From the NCBI GenBank assembly GCA_900315455.1, contig OMZE01000024.1, positions 30,890 to 94,889 of the forward strand: a stretch of 64,000 nt of DNA, given 5' to 3'. The position numbers and the translations under genes are program-made. Positions 25,271-33,325 of the stretch are shown piece by piece (the stretch's first letter is position 1; each line of letters starts with the position of its first letter). The stretch is from an uncultured Prevotellaceae bacterium (GTDB lineage: Bacteria; Bacteroidota; Bacteroidia; Bacteroidales; Bacteroidaceae). Below the pieces are notes generated by a model. It had not been told where the DNA came from, did not search any database, and saw nothing but the letters and a program-made list of their open reading frames with translations.

Positions 25271-26435
25271 TCTCTTGCGCCTTGTTCTTGGCTACGAGTC
25301 GCTTGATGGTTTCTACCGAGGCAGAGGTGGTGAGGCCATCCACAGGTGTGTTCACGCAGTAGTCGACGAGACGGTCGATGGAAGAGGTGGCTACATGCAT
25401 GCGGGTGTCGCTCGACGCATAGTAGATGAACACTTTGCCATCCTCGTCGGCTATCCATCCATTGGCGAAGACCACGTTCATCACGTCGCCGATATACTCC
25501 CACCCTTCGGGAACGAGGAAATAGCCTCCGGGCTGCGCAATGACACGGGTGGGGTCGTCGAGCGCCGTCATATACATATAGAGCACATAACGCAGACCAC
25601 TGGCACAGCCCCTCACGCCATGGGCGAGATGCAACCAGCCACGGTCGGTCTTGATGGGGTGTGGACCCTCACCATTCTTCACCTCCATGATGGTGTGGTA
25701 GTGGCGGGCGTTGATAATCCGCTCCTCGGTGACCTCGGCATGGGTGATGTCGTCGACGAGTGCCCAGCCGATGCCTCCACCCGACCCGGTGTCGATGAAA
25801 CCGTCTTGAGGACGGGTGTAGAAGGCATACTTGCCATCGACGAACTCGGGGTGGAGCACCACATTGCGCTGCTGACTGCGCGACTTGAGGTCGGGCAGAC
25901 GCTCCCAGTTGACGAGGTCCTTGGTGCGGGCGATAGCCGCCGTAGCCGTAGCCGCGGAGAGGTCGGCAGGCATGCTGTCGTCGTGACGCTCGGCGCAGAA
26001 CACGCCATAAATCCACCCATCCTCATGCTGGGTGAGGCGCATGTCGTAGATATTGGTGGCCGGTATGACATCATCGGGCATGGTGATGGGCTCGGGCCAG
26101 AAGCGGAAGTTGTCGATACCGTTGGGACTCTCTGCCACGGCGAAGAACGACTTGCGGTCGGCACCCTCCACACGGACGACAATGACGTATTTCCCGTTCC
26201 ACTTGATGGCACCGCTGTTGAGTGTGGCGTTCATCATGATGCGCTGCATGAGATAGGGGTTGTCTTTCTCGCAGAAGTCGTAGCGCCACGTGAGCGGGGT
26301 ATGCTCGGCAGTGACGATAGGATTCTGATACTTGGTATAGATGCCATTTCCCCCTTCACAAGGGATATTGGGGCGAGTAAGCAGTTGCTCGTGGCGGTCA
26401 GTCAGCGCCTTGAGACGGGATTTGAAATCGTTCAT
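25263..26435 (-). CDS. GH130 4-O-beta-D-mannosyl-D-glucose phosphorylase
   Basis: A 390-aa cytoplasmic enzyme of the five-bladed beta-propeller family GH130, subfamily 1. The sequence has [36 protein letters not shown] and [11 protein letters not shown]. The aspartate of NIYDMR is D131, the position I recall for the general acid of the Bacteroides fragilis enzyme. It phosphorolyses mannosylglucose to alpha-mannose-1-phosphate and glucose. Its substrate would be produced by the 2-epimerase two genes downstream and imported by the symporter between them. Length fits the family. The stop codon is provided by the adjoining 9-bp repeat. Confidence 0.92.
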   Translation of the reverse strand: MNDFKSRLKALTDRHEQLLTRPNIPCEGGNGIYTKYQNPIVTAEHTPLTWRYDFCEKDNPYLMQRIMMNATLNSGAIKWNGKYVIVVRVEGADRKSFFAVAESPNGIDNFRFWPEPITMPDDVIPATNIYDMRLTQHEDGWIYGVFCAERHDDSMPADLSAATATAAIARTKDLVNWERLPDLKSRSQQRNVVLHPEFVDGKYAFYTRPQDGFIDTGSGGGIGWALVDDITHAEVTEERIINARHYHTIMEVKNGEGPHPIKTDRGWLHLAHGVRGCASGLRYVLYMYMTALDDPTRVIAQPGGYFLVPEGWEYIGDVMNVVFANGWIADEDGKVFIYYASSDTRMHVATSSIDRLVDYCVNTPVDGLTTSASVETIKRLVAKNKAQENI

Positions 26436-26570
26436 TTTAATCCGTTTTTTGAGTTTAAATTTATTGAAGAGTAAAAGGGTGAAATTTTTTTTCTTTTCCT
26501 ATGAGGGCTCTAGTGACCTCCCCCCCTCTCCTCCTAAGAAGAGGAGGGAGATGCCACATGGACCTCAAAA

Positions 26571-27644
26571 CTATTTTATATCCTTGATATCATTGAGGAA
26601 GAGGGTGTTGGGAGCCGCGTAGAGTTTCTTGAAATCCTCGGCACTCTGCTGGTTGGGATCAGGAGCGAAGAACTCCTCCTTGTAGTTGCGCCAAGTGTGG
26701 AAATAGCAGATGGGATAGCGGTCGAGGATGGGCTGGAGCACCCGCGTCCACCAGGTGGAGTCGGGGAGATTCTTGTAGCCACACTCGGTGACGGCGATGG
26801 GCTTGCCATTTTTCTCGGCGAAAGACTTCAGGAAATCGAGGTCGGCAGTGGCCTGCTTGACGAAATCCTCCTCGGTTCCCCATTGGTAGGCATCCTCACC
26901 GATGAGCGCCACCCGGTCGTTTCCGGGATAGCGTTTGAGGAAGCGCTCCTCTGTCCATCCTCCATCAAGGTTGGGCGAGAAACTCCAAAGCAGGTTGTCG
27001 AACCCACGCTGGTTGAGCGTGTCCTGCAAGAGGTTCCAAAGGGCAAGATAATCCTCGTCGGAGCACAGTTTCTGTCCCCACCAAAACCAAGAGCCGTTGT
27101 ACTCGTGCCACGGGCGGAAGATGATGGGCACAGGTTTTCCGTCGTCGGTGCGGAGCGTCTCGATGAAGTCGCCCACACGCGTCATCCAGGTGTTGAACTT
27201 GGCTTTCACGCTATCCTCGGTGAGAATCTTGTGCACCACGAGTGTGTCTTCCACATCCCATGCGGTGCCCTCGGTGACCGGGTTGCGCGGGTGCCAACTG
27301 ATGGTGACGATGCCACCACGCAGATGGTGCTTCACCAATTCCTCGCGGATACGGGTGAATGGCACGCTGTCGAGGTTCTTCGCGTCGCCCATCTCGATGC
27401 CGCCAAGGTCGAACCCCATGACGGCAGGGTAGTCGCCCACGGTGGCAAGGATATCGCTGCTGTCGGGCAGGTATTCCCAAGTGAGGCCATAGAATGTATC
27501 ATCTTGATGGCCAAACATATAGCCATGCTTCTGGATGGCAGTGAGCCGTTCGAGGAGTTGCTGCGATGCAGTTTTCTGCTCTACCTGTTGCTGACAGGCC
27601 ATGCACAATGCGGCCATAGCGACAACAAACATGAGTTTCTTCAT
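26571..27644 (-). CDS. GH26 beta-1,4-mannanase, lipoprotein
   Basis: A 357-aa protein whose N-terminus (MKKLMFVVAMAALCMACQQQ) is a lipoprotein signal, so it is membrane anchored. The GH26 fold follows at once: KHGYMFGHQDD, GGIVTISWHPRNP, PIIFRPWHEYNGSWFWWG with acid/base E181, and PIAVTECGYKN with nucleophile E287. These fit an endo- or exo-acting mannanase releasing mannobiose from beta-mannan. It has no binding modules. The second GH26 gene lies immediately upstream (gap 15 nt), so the two are a tandem pair, probably of different action or location. A C/T-rich spacer of 135 nt, with a weak CTCCTC/GAGGAG hairpin, precedes the GH130 gene. Confidence 0.92.
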   Translation of the reverse strand: MKKLMFVVAMAALCMACQQQVEQKTASQQLLERLTAIQKHGYMFGHQDDTFYGLTWEYLPDSSDILATVGDYPAVMGFDLGGIEMGDAKNLDSVPFTRIREELVKHHLRGGIVTISWHPRNPVTEGTAWDVEDTLVVHKILTEDSVKAKFNTWMTRVGDFIETLRTDDGKPVPIIFRPWHEYNGSWFWWGQKLCSDEDYLALWNLLQDTLNQRGFDNLLWSFSPNLDGGWTEERFLKRYPGNDRVALIGEDAYQWGTEEDFVKQATADLDFLKSFAEKNGKPIAVTECGYKNLPDSTWWTRVLQPILDRYPICYFHTWRNYKEEFFAPDPNQQSAEDFKKLYAAPNTLFLNDIKDIK

Positions 27645-27659
27645 GGTATGGAGGGATGT

Positions 27660-28769
27660 TTATGGGGTCTGCGATTTCATGTGCATTCTGAACTGCTGGA
27701 ATCTCTTCTTCGAAATATCCTGCAGGAAGAGGGTTTCCTTGAGGTTGTGCAGATTGACGAAGTCTTCGGCACAGGGTTTGTCGGGAGCAGGACCGAAGTT
27801 CTCCTCGGGCTGGTCCCAGGCGTTGCGCCAGAGCAGGACGTAGGAGATGCGGAAGTCCTTGACTGCATTCCACATCGCCGTGGTAAACCAGAATGGGTCG
27901 GGAGTGTTGCGGTAGCCGGTCTCGGAGAGGCAGGCAATCTTCATGTGTTCCTTGGCATACTTGGTCATGACGGTGAGTTCGTCGCGCACGTCACGGATGT
28001 ATTTGTCTTTATCGGCTCCCGAATAGACATCCACACCGAGCACATCGATGAGGTTATCGCCAGGATAGTATTTCAGATAGTTGGCCTCGGTCTCGCCCGA
28101 CGTGCCGCCAGGGGAGTAGCAGTAGAGACACGAACTGACACCGTTGGAGCGCAACAACTGGATGGTGTACTCGAAAAACTCCTTATACTCCTCAGGGGTG
28201 CAGGAGTCTTTTCCCCACCAGAACCAACCTCCGCTCATCTCGTGCCAGGGACGGAAGATGACGGGCACGGTCTCACCACGACGGGTCTTGAGCGATGTGA
28301 GGAATACGGCGACACGGTTGATCCACTTCTTGAACTTCGCATTCTGAGAGCCTCTGGGCAGCAACTCACGTATGGGGTTGCCCGTGGGGTCCCACGCGTT
28401 CTTTCCCGTGACGGGGTTGTTGGCATGCCAACTGATGGTGACGATGCCTCCACGGAGGTGGTGGGCGATGATTTCCATCTTCATGCGGTCGAAGGGCACG
28501 CCATCGAGATTCTTCAGGGAGTCGAGTTCGATATTGCCCAACTCGAATCCCATGACAGCGGGATAGTCGCCACATACTTCCTTGACATCACTCCGGCCTT
28601 CGTCGAAGTGCCATTTCGTGCCATAAAGTGGGTCGTCCTGATGTCCAATCATAATACCTTTTTTCTGGAATTTCTCCAATCGTGAGCGTAATTTCTCCAA
28701 AGGTGTCGCAGCCTGCAGCGAGGAGGCTGCGAAAACCATAAGTAATGTAGTGATAACCAATTTTCTCAT
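27660..28769 (-). CDS. GH26 beta-1,4-mannanase, secreted
   Basis: A 369-aa protein with a signal peptide (MRKLVITTLLMVFAASSLQA) and no lipobox, so probably periplasmic. GH26 motifs: KKGIMIGHQDDPLYG, GGIVTISWHANNP, PVIFRPWHEMSGGWFWWG (acid/base E177) and ACLSETGYRN (nucleophile E283). It is clearly paralogous to the adjacent lipoprotein GH26. In Bacteroides mannan loci a surface GH26 and a periplasmic GH26 divide endo-attack and mannobiose release; the lipoprotein/soluble pair here suggests the same split, an inference. It is preceded by a 90-nt spacer filled with a 9-bp repeat. Confidence 0.92.
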   Translation of the reverse strand: MRKLVITTLLMVFAASSLQAATPLEKLRSRLEKFQKKGIMIGHQDDPLYGTKWHFDEGRSDVKEVCGDYPAVMGFELGNIELDSLKNLDGVPFDRMKMEIIAHHLRGGIVTISWHANNPVTGKNAWDPTGNPIRELLPRGSQNAKFKKWINRVAVFLTSLKTRRGETVPVIFRPWHEMSGGWFWWGKDSCTPEEYKEFFEYTIQLLRSNGVSSCLYCYSPGGTSGETEANYLKYYPGDNLIDVLGVDVYSGADKDKYIRDVRDELTVMTKYAKEHMKIACLSETGYRNTPDPFWFTTAMWNAVKDFRISYVLLWRNAWDQPEENFGPAPDKPCAEDFVNLHNLKETLFLQDISKKRFQQFRMHMKSQTP

Positions 28770-28792
28770 TTGTGGATTATTTAATGTTATTT

Positions 28793-28859
28793 TATGGGCT
28801 ATATGGGCATTATGGGCATTATGGGCATTATGGGCAATGTGGGCATAATGGGCGATGTG
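28793..28859 (-). repeat. 9-bp TATGGGCAT-type tandem repeat
   Basis: Seven or so units of nine bases centred on ATGGGCATT fill the spacer between the CE7 and GH26 genes, up to the CE7 stop codon. The same unit grades into ACTATAGNN in the 31.6-31.8 kb tract, so this is one repeat family. Confidence 0.85.
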
Positions 28860-30140
28860 CTACCTCAGGTGCATTTGCTGCAGGAGCCAGTTCTCCCATT
28901 CGTCCCACTGCTCCTGATACCAGAAGTGCCCCGTCATCTGGTAGATGCTGAGCGTCTTGGGGGCCTGCACTACGTTGTAGACAGAGTAGGCAGAGGATGG
29001 TGGCACTACCTCGTCGTTGTAGCCGAAGGAATACCATCCCGGACAAGTGATGCGGCGGGCGAAATTGATGCCATCGTAATAGCGTGCCCCCTCAACCTTC
29101 TTCGGGTCGGGATTCTGCACGTTGTAGAAATAGTGAGGCCATCCGCAAGCCTTTTTCTGCAGGGCCATCTCATAGTCGCACATCGCGTCGTGGACGGGCG
29201 CAAGGAAGGTGACACGCTTGTCGAGCGCTGCCACGGCCAAAGACAGGAACCCTCCCTGTGAAGCACCGGTGACACCGAGGTCACGACCGTTCCACTGTGG
29301 AAGGGAAGCGATATAGTCGACCGCCCTCACGGCACCTTGTACCACACGACGGTAGAAGTTTTTCTCGGGCAGGTCGAGGTTCGACTCCCAATAGCCGTCG
29401 AGCGACGACTCACGAATATTCTCATAGACCGACAGCGGCATGGTGACGGGGATGCCATGGATGCCGATTTCAAGGGTGATGGCACCTTGCGATGCCGTAT
29501 ACACATCACCGCTATAGGGTCTTACACCTGCTCCCGGCACACGCAGCAACGCAGGATATTTCCCTTCGGCCACCGGCACGCAGAGGATGCCGTAGATGAG
29601 ACTCCCGGGACGGTTGTTGACAAAACTGACCTCATAGACGTTCACCTTCTCCGTGCAGCGCTCGGGCAGCAGGGTGAGGTGTGGGTCGAGGGCCTTCTGG
29701 CGTGCCTCGTCGAGCGCACGCTGCCAGAAGGCGTCGAAGTCGGCAGGGCACTTGGTGGCAGGCTGCAGTTTCTCCGGAGAGAACGCCGCGGTGCACAACC
29801 CCTCATAGTCTTTCCCGTCGACATGGGCGGTGACCTTGAGACGATAGAAACCAGGTTGGCTCATCGTACCGGTCCACTCCATCGTGCCGTCTTTCAGCGT
29901 CACACCCTTGCGTTGCGTATCGGGATACATCACCGGACCTGCCTCGAAGTCGACAGTGGTGTTGGGCAGCAGGGTGCCCGACTTGCGCACGTTGACCACG
30001 AAACGGGCTTTCTCGCCCGTGCGGTAGTTCCAGTCTTGGTGGTCGGGGGTTACGCTGACCACGATATTATAACCTCGAATCTGAGCGCTGGCGCTGAATG
30101 CCAAGGCGATGAGGAGGAGGGAGGTGAGTATTCTTTTCAT
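28860..30140 (-). CDS. CE7 family acetyl esterase (AXE1-like), secreted
   Basis: A 426-aa protein with signal peptide MKRILTSLLLIALAFSASA, an N-terminal beta-sandwich of about 110 residues and an alpha/beta-hydrolase of the AXE1/CE7 type. The nucleophile is S294 in GASQGG, the acid D376 in GYNDEVVPP and the histidine H405 in TGHFWY. The FDAFWQRALDEAR segment before the domain is typical of CE7. It would remove acetyl groups from mannan or glucomannan oligosaccharides so the mannanases can work; acetylated xylan fragments are the other classical substrate. A short hairpin (30157-30175) precedes the gene. Confidence 0.87.
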   Translation of the reverse strand: MKRILTSLLLIALAFSASAQIRGYNIVVSVTPDHQDWNYRTGEKARFVVNVRKSGTLLPNTTVDFEAGPVMYPDTQRKGVTLKDGTMEWTGTMSQPGFYRLKVTAHVDGKDYEGLCTAAFSPEKLQPATKCPADFDAFWQRALDEARQKALDPHLTLLPERCTEKVNVYEVSFVNNRPGSLIYGILCVPVAEGKYPALLRVPGAGVRPYSGDVYTASQGAITLEIGIHGIPVTMPLSVYENIRESSLDGYWESNLDLPEKNFYRRVVQGAVRAVDYIASLPQWNGRDLGVTGASQGGFLSLAVAALDKRVTFLAPVHDAMCDYEMALQKKACGWPHYFYNVQNPDPKKVEGARYYDGINFARRITCPGWYSFGYNDEVVPPSSAYSVYNVVQAPKTLSIYQMTGHFWYQEQWDEWENWLLQQMHLR

Positions 30141-30237
30141 TTTTTTTGCGATTAGGGTTGCGACGGAGTCGCAACATACTTAACGGCTTCTTTTTGACGG
30201 GCCGGGCCTGCGGACTGGATGGGACGGGCGGGACGGC

Positions 30238-31530
30238 CTATTCTCTGAGTTTGGCCATGCGGGTGACTTCGGCACGGATAATCTGGAGGGTGGTGGTGTC
30301 GGTGGAGAAGACAGAGTTGAGGCCTTGTGCTTCCTGTGCCGGGTCACCGGTGTAGTCGTCGCCTACCTGCCACTGCTCATGTGCAGGCTGAGCGAAACCT
30401 CCCCATCCCCAGAAGTTGCAACCGGCGAAATGTCCACCACTGGTGGCATTGTCGCCCACAAGTGAGAAGACGAACTTATAGAATCCGTCACGGCCCTGCG
30501 TGGGGATGTCCTTGGTGAACTTAAACCCGTCGCGCGGGTAGCCGAACTCCTCCATCACGAGTGGCTTGTTGAGCCGGTCGCAGATGGTGAGATGGCGGTC
30601 GATATAGTTGCGTGTGCTGTCGCAACTCGCCTGAAGGTCGTCGATGAGGTGGTCGGGACGTGCCCACGACCAGTTGTAGGGCCAGAGATGGATATTGCAA
30701 TAGTCCACATTCTTGTCGGCACAGATGCGCTCATAGGCCGCATAGTCGTTCTCGCAGCCCCATGAGCCCTCACTGCCGATGGAGATGAGGTGGTTGGGGT
30801 CGAGACTGCGGATGAGTGCCGAGGCCTCGGCCAGCCATTTCTCGAAAGCGGGCAGTGCCTCCTTGCTGAACGCCCTTGGCTCATTGCCAATCTGCCACGA
30901 CATGATGGCAGGGTCGTCAATATATTTCACACCGGTGTAGCGGTTGGTACGCCCGAGGATGAAGCGCACATAGTCGTAGAAGAGTTCATGGGCCTTGGTG
31001 TTCGACGCATACTGCTCCACGAACGACATGTATGCGGGATAGCCGTCTTCGTTGGGCCGCGGTGCCTTTCCCGCACCGGCATGCTCAAGATAGAAGGAGT
31101 ATCCCCCACTCCACTCCCATGAGTTGTTGAGATAGAGCACCGCCACCATGTCGCGCTTGCCCATCTCCTGCAAGAGGAAATCAAGGCCGGCGAGGATGGT
31201 GTCGTTGTATACTCCCGGCGATACCTGGAGCGTGGGCTCCACCTTCGTAGTGACACCACGCTCGCCATCGCTCCCCACGAGGATGCGGAGATTGTCGATG
31301 CCCATCTCCTTCATGAAGTCAAGTTCCTGACAAAGACGCTGGCGGTCGCCGCCCTGTCCCTCACTGCCGAGGATGGCGCCATACCAGAAGTTGGTGCCGA
31401 CATAGTAGTAGGGTTTTCCCGCACGCTCGAAATGGCCGTCGACAACCTTGACGAACGGGCTCGGAGCCTCGTTGTGCGTACACGCAACGAGCGCAAGAAC
31501 CACGGTCATGAACACGAGTAATCTCTTCAT
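30238..31530 (-). CDS. GH5 subfamily 7-type beta-mannanase, lipoprotein
   Basis: Start placed at the ATG at 31530 (MKRLLVFMTVVLALVACTHN), giving a lipoprotein signal; the frame extends to 31548 without need. The 430-aa product has the GH5_7 pattern: KPYYYVGTNFWYGA, MGIDNLRILVGSDG, the acid/base E217 in WQIGNEPRAF, HLWPYNW, and the nucleophile E328 in VMEEFGYPRDG. The FWGWGG near the end is also characteristic. It hydrolyses internal beta-1,4-mannosyl bonds, probably at the cell surface. It is separated from the upstream GH5/BACON gene by nearly 300 nt containing a terminator and a 9-bp repeat tract, so it may belong to a second transcription unit of the locus. Confidence 0.9.
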   Translation of the reverse strand: MKRLLVFMTVVLALVACTHNEAPSPFVKVVDGHFERAGKPYYYVGTNFWYGAILGSEGQGGDRQRLCQELDFMKEMGIDNLRILVGSDGERGVTTKVEPTLQVSPGVYNDTILAGLDFLLQEMGKRDMVAVLYLNNSWEWSGGYSFYLEHAGAGKAPRPNEDGYPAYMSFVEQYASNTKAHELFYDYVRFILGRTNRYTGVKYIDDPAIMSWQIGNEPRAFSKEALPAFEKWLAEASALIRSLDPNHLISIGSEGSWGCENDYAAYERICADKNVDYCNIHLWPYNWSWARPDHLIDDLQASCDSTRNYIDRHLTICDRLNKPLVMEEFGYPRDGFKFTKDIPTQGRDGFYKFVFSLVGDNATSGGHFAGCNFWGWGGFAQPAHEQWQVGDDYTGDPAQEAQGLNSVFSTDTTTLQIIRAEVTRMAKLRE

Positions 31531-31636
31531 TTTTCCAAGTGTTTGCAATTTAGGTGCAAAATAAATAAAAAAAAAGGAAAAACGATAATACTTTCTTGTC
31601 TTTGTTTTGCATTATAGGCTTTTTGTGGCATATGGT

Positions 31637-31768
31637 GATATGGGCAGGATGGACATTATGGGCAATATGGGCGATATAGGCATTATGGGCACTATAGTCA
31701 CTATGGGCACTATAGATACTATAGATACTATAGGCGCTATAGTCACTATAGATACTATAGCCACTATT
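31637..31768 (-). repeat. 9-bp tandem repeat, about 14 units, ATATGGGC grading into ACTATAGNN
   Basis: From 31637 the units are GATATGGGC, AGGATGGAC, ATTATGGGC and so on, changing at 31691 to ACTATAGTC-type units. One tract thus joins the two variants seen separately at 28.8 and 25.2 kb. It lies between the two GH5 genes, next to a terminator. Confidence 0.9.
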
Positions 31769-31801
31769 AAAAAACACCGGGGAGTTTTCGCTCCCCGGTG
31801 T
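31768..31801 (-). terminator. Strong intrinsic terminator inside the mannan locus
   Basis: An 11-bp GC-rich stem (ACACCGGGGAG and complement, 31774-31801) with a 6-nt loop is followed on the minus strand by T6. It starts 28 nt after the stop of the GH5/BACON gene and should end or strongly attenuate the susC-to-GH5 transcript. Confidence 0.85.
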
Positions 31802-31828
31802 AATAGAATATCTTAATGGTGATTGGCG

Positions 31829-33325
31829 CTATTGCCCAAGCAGGGCGCCTACGATATCGGCCTCAGTCCATACAAGGGTCTTGCGGTCGAGCAAGCCCAT
31901 CCACCAGAGACCGGTGGTGTTGTACTGCGCGAACTTCTGCTTCATATATTGGGCATACTTCACACGTTCCTTCATGTCGACGTGGGAGCCTCCGGCAGCG
32001 AACTCGCCAAAAATATAAGGCACGCCGAAATCCGAGCCGAAACGCTTGTCTATACGCGCGAAGATATCGTCAATCTCCTGCTTGCACGCATCGTCGAAGA
32101 TGTAGAGCCAATACTTGTCGTCGCCGTCACCGCCATCGTTGCAGAACCAATAGGGGTCATAACTGTGGATGGAGCAGAACAGGTGGTTGGGATGCTTGTC
32201 GACGGGCAGTTGCATGCCCTCGAGTTTGGCAGGTGAACTGCCCGCACCATAGGTATTGACCAAGAGGTTGCGGTACTCGTTGTTGCCTCCCGTGGCACGC
32301 ACGGCATCCACGAAATCCTGTTCGAGCCGGTTCACAGCCTCATAGCAGGTGGGGTCTGACGGGTCGCCCCACTCTCCCTTCGCACTGAGAATCTCGTTGA
32401 ATGCCTCAAAGACGAGTCGGTCGTCGTAACCCTTGAAGCGGTTGGCTATCTGTGTCCAGAGGTGCTTGAAACGGACGCTGATAGTGGGATACTGCGGTAT
32501 GTCGGCAAGGAGCCAGTGAGCGCCATCGCCGCGGTTGGCGTCGTATTCGCTCGCATCGTGGTGCACGTTGAGGATACAGTAGCATCCGGCATTGAGCACC
32601 ATGTCGACCACCTCTTGCACACGGTTCATCCACGCTTCGTCCACATTGTCGTTGGCATCCATATGGGGGAACCATGTCACGGGCACACGGATGACGTTGA
32701 ACCCGCGCTGGGCAAGGGTATTGATGATCTCAGGAGTAGTGACGGGCTGTCCCCAGCATGTTTCCCAGTCGTATACCGTATGGGGGTTGAACCATGACAA
32801 GACGGAAGGATTGGTGATGTCGTGGTTGGACTCCAGGGTGTTGCCCAGGTTGTAACCTATTCCAAGCCGCTCAACTAAGGTGAATGCGCTCATGAACGGG
32901 TCGTTGGGATCGGTGCCCGTGCCTTTCTGCGCTATCGCAATGGTCTTGGTGACATTTCCCGAACGGAAGGTGAGCGTATTGGTACGTGCATCGCCTTCGT
33001 TCTTGCTCACCTCGAGTTTGGTATAGGTGTATTTGTTGGTGTAGCCATAGCCTGCATGCACGAGCAGTTTGCACCATGAGGTATCGGCCAACTCGGCGGT
33101 CCATTCTCCGTCGGCATCAACCCCAAGCACCACGTTGTTCTTCCCAAGGGAGAAAGAGAGGTCGGAAACGGGAACCGAATCCTTGAAGACCTCTATCTTC
33201 GTTGCGGAGCCCTTACGGAGCCCTGTGTCGATAGTGGGGTTCTCCACGTCGCTGCACGCCACGAATCCCATCATGGAGAGCACGAGAAGGAAAAAACCGA
33301 ATATGCTGTTTGTTTTCATTGTCAT
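31829..33325 (-). CDS. GH5 endo-glycanase (subfamily 4/2-like) with BACON domain, lipoprotein
   Basis: A 498-aa product; the ATG at 33325 overlaps the preceding stop (ATGA), a coupling arrangement, with ATG 33319 as alternative. The lipoprotein signal ends GFVACSDVEN. Residues about 45-130 form a BACON domain (LSFSLGKNNVVLGVDADGEW ... TKTIAIAQKG), then a GH5 barrel: GIGYNLGNTLES, RGFNVIRVPVTWF, ILNVHHDASE, acid/base E311 in VFEAFNEIL, HSYDPYWF, and nucleophile E441 in IFGEFAAGG. The opening GYNLGNTLE phrase is typical of GH5_4/GH5_2 enzymes acting on beta-glucan, xyloglucan or glucomannan rather than pure mannan, suggesting glucomannan as a target. Cell-surface location is inferred from the signal and BACON domain. 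Confidence 0.87.
   Translation of the reverse strand: MTMKTNSIFGFFLLVLSMMGFVACSDVENPTIDTGLRKGSATKIEVFKDSVPVSDLSFSLGKNNVVLGVDADGEWTAELADTSWCKLLVHAGYGYTNKYTYTKLEVSKNEGDARTNTLTFRSGNVTKTIAIAQKGTGTDPNDPFMSAFTLVERLGIGYNLGNTLESNHDITNPSVLSWFNPHTVYDWETCWGQPVTTPEIINTLAQRGFNVIRVPVTWFPHMDANDNVDEAWMNRVQEVVDMVLNAGCYCILNVHHDASEYDANRGDGAHWLLADIPQYPTISVRFKHLWTQIANRFKGYDDRLVFEAFNEILSAKGEWGDPSDPTCYEAVNRLEQDFVDAVRATGGNNEYRNLLVNTYGAGSSPAKLEGMQLPVDKHPNHLFCSIHSYDPYWFCNDGGDGDDKYWLYIFDDACKQEIDDIFARIDKRFGSDFGVPYIFGEFAAGGSHVDMKERVKYAQYMKQKFAQYNTTGLWWMGLLDRKTLVWTEADIVGALLGQ

Noticed and set aside
26697-28685. 662-codon open frame on the plus strand opposite the two GH26 genes
   Set aside because: It is the antisense shadow of two genes with clear catalytic motifs; its translation has no recognisable domain and the typical G/V/H/E-rich shadow composition.
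31637-31768. Possible CRISPR array from regularly spaced repeats
   Set aside because: Units are only nine bases with no unique spacers; there are no cas genes. It is a simple tandem repeat.
31550-31777. 75-codon minus-strand frame reading YSIYSDYSAYS...
   Set aside because: It is merely the translation of the 9-bp repeat tract; no start signal and no conserved sequence.
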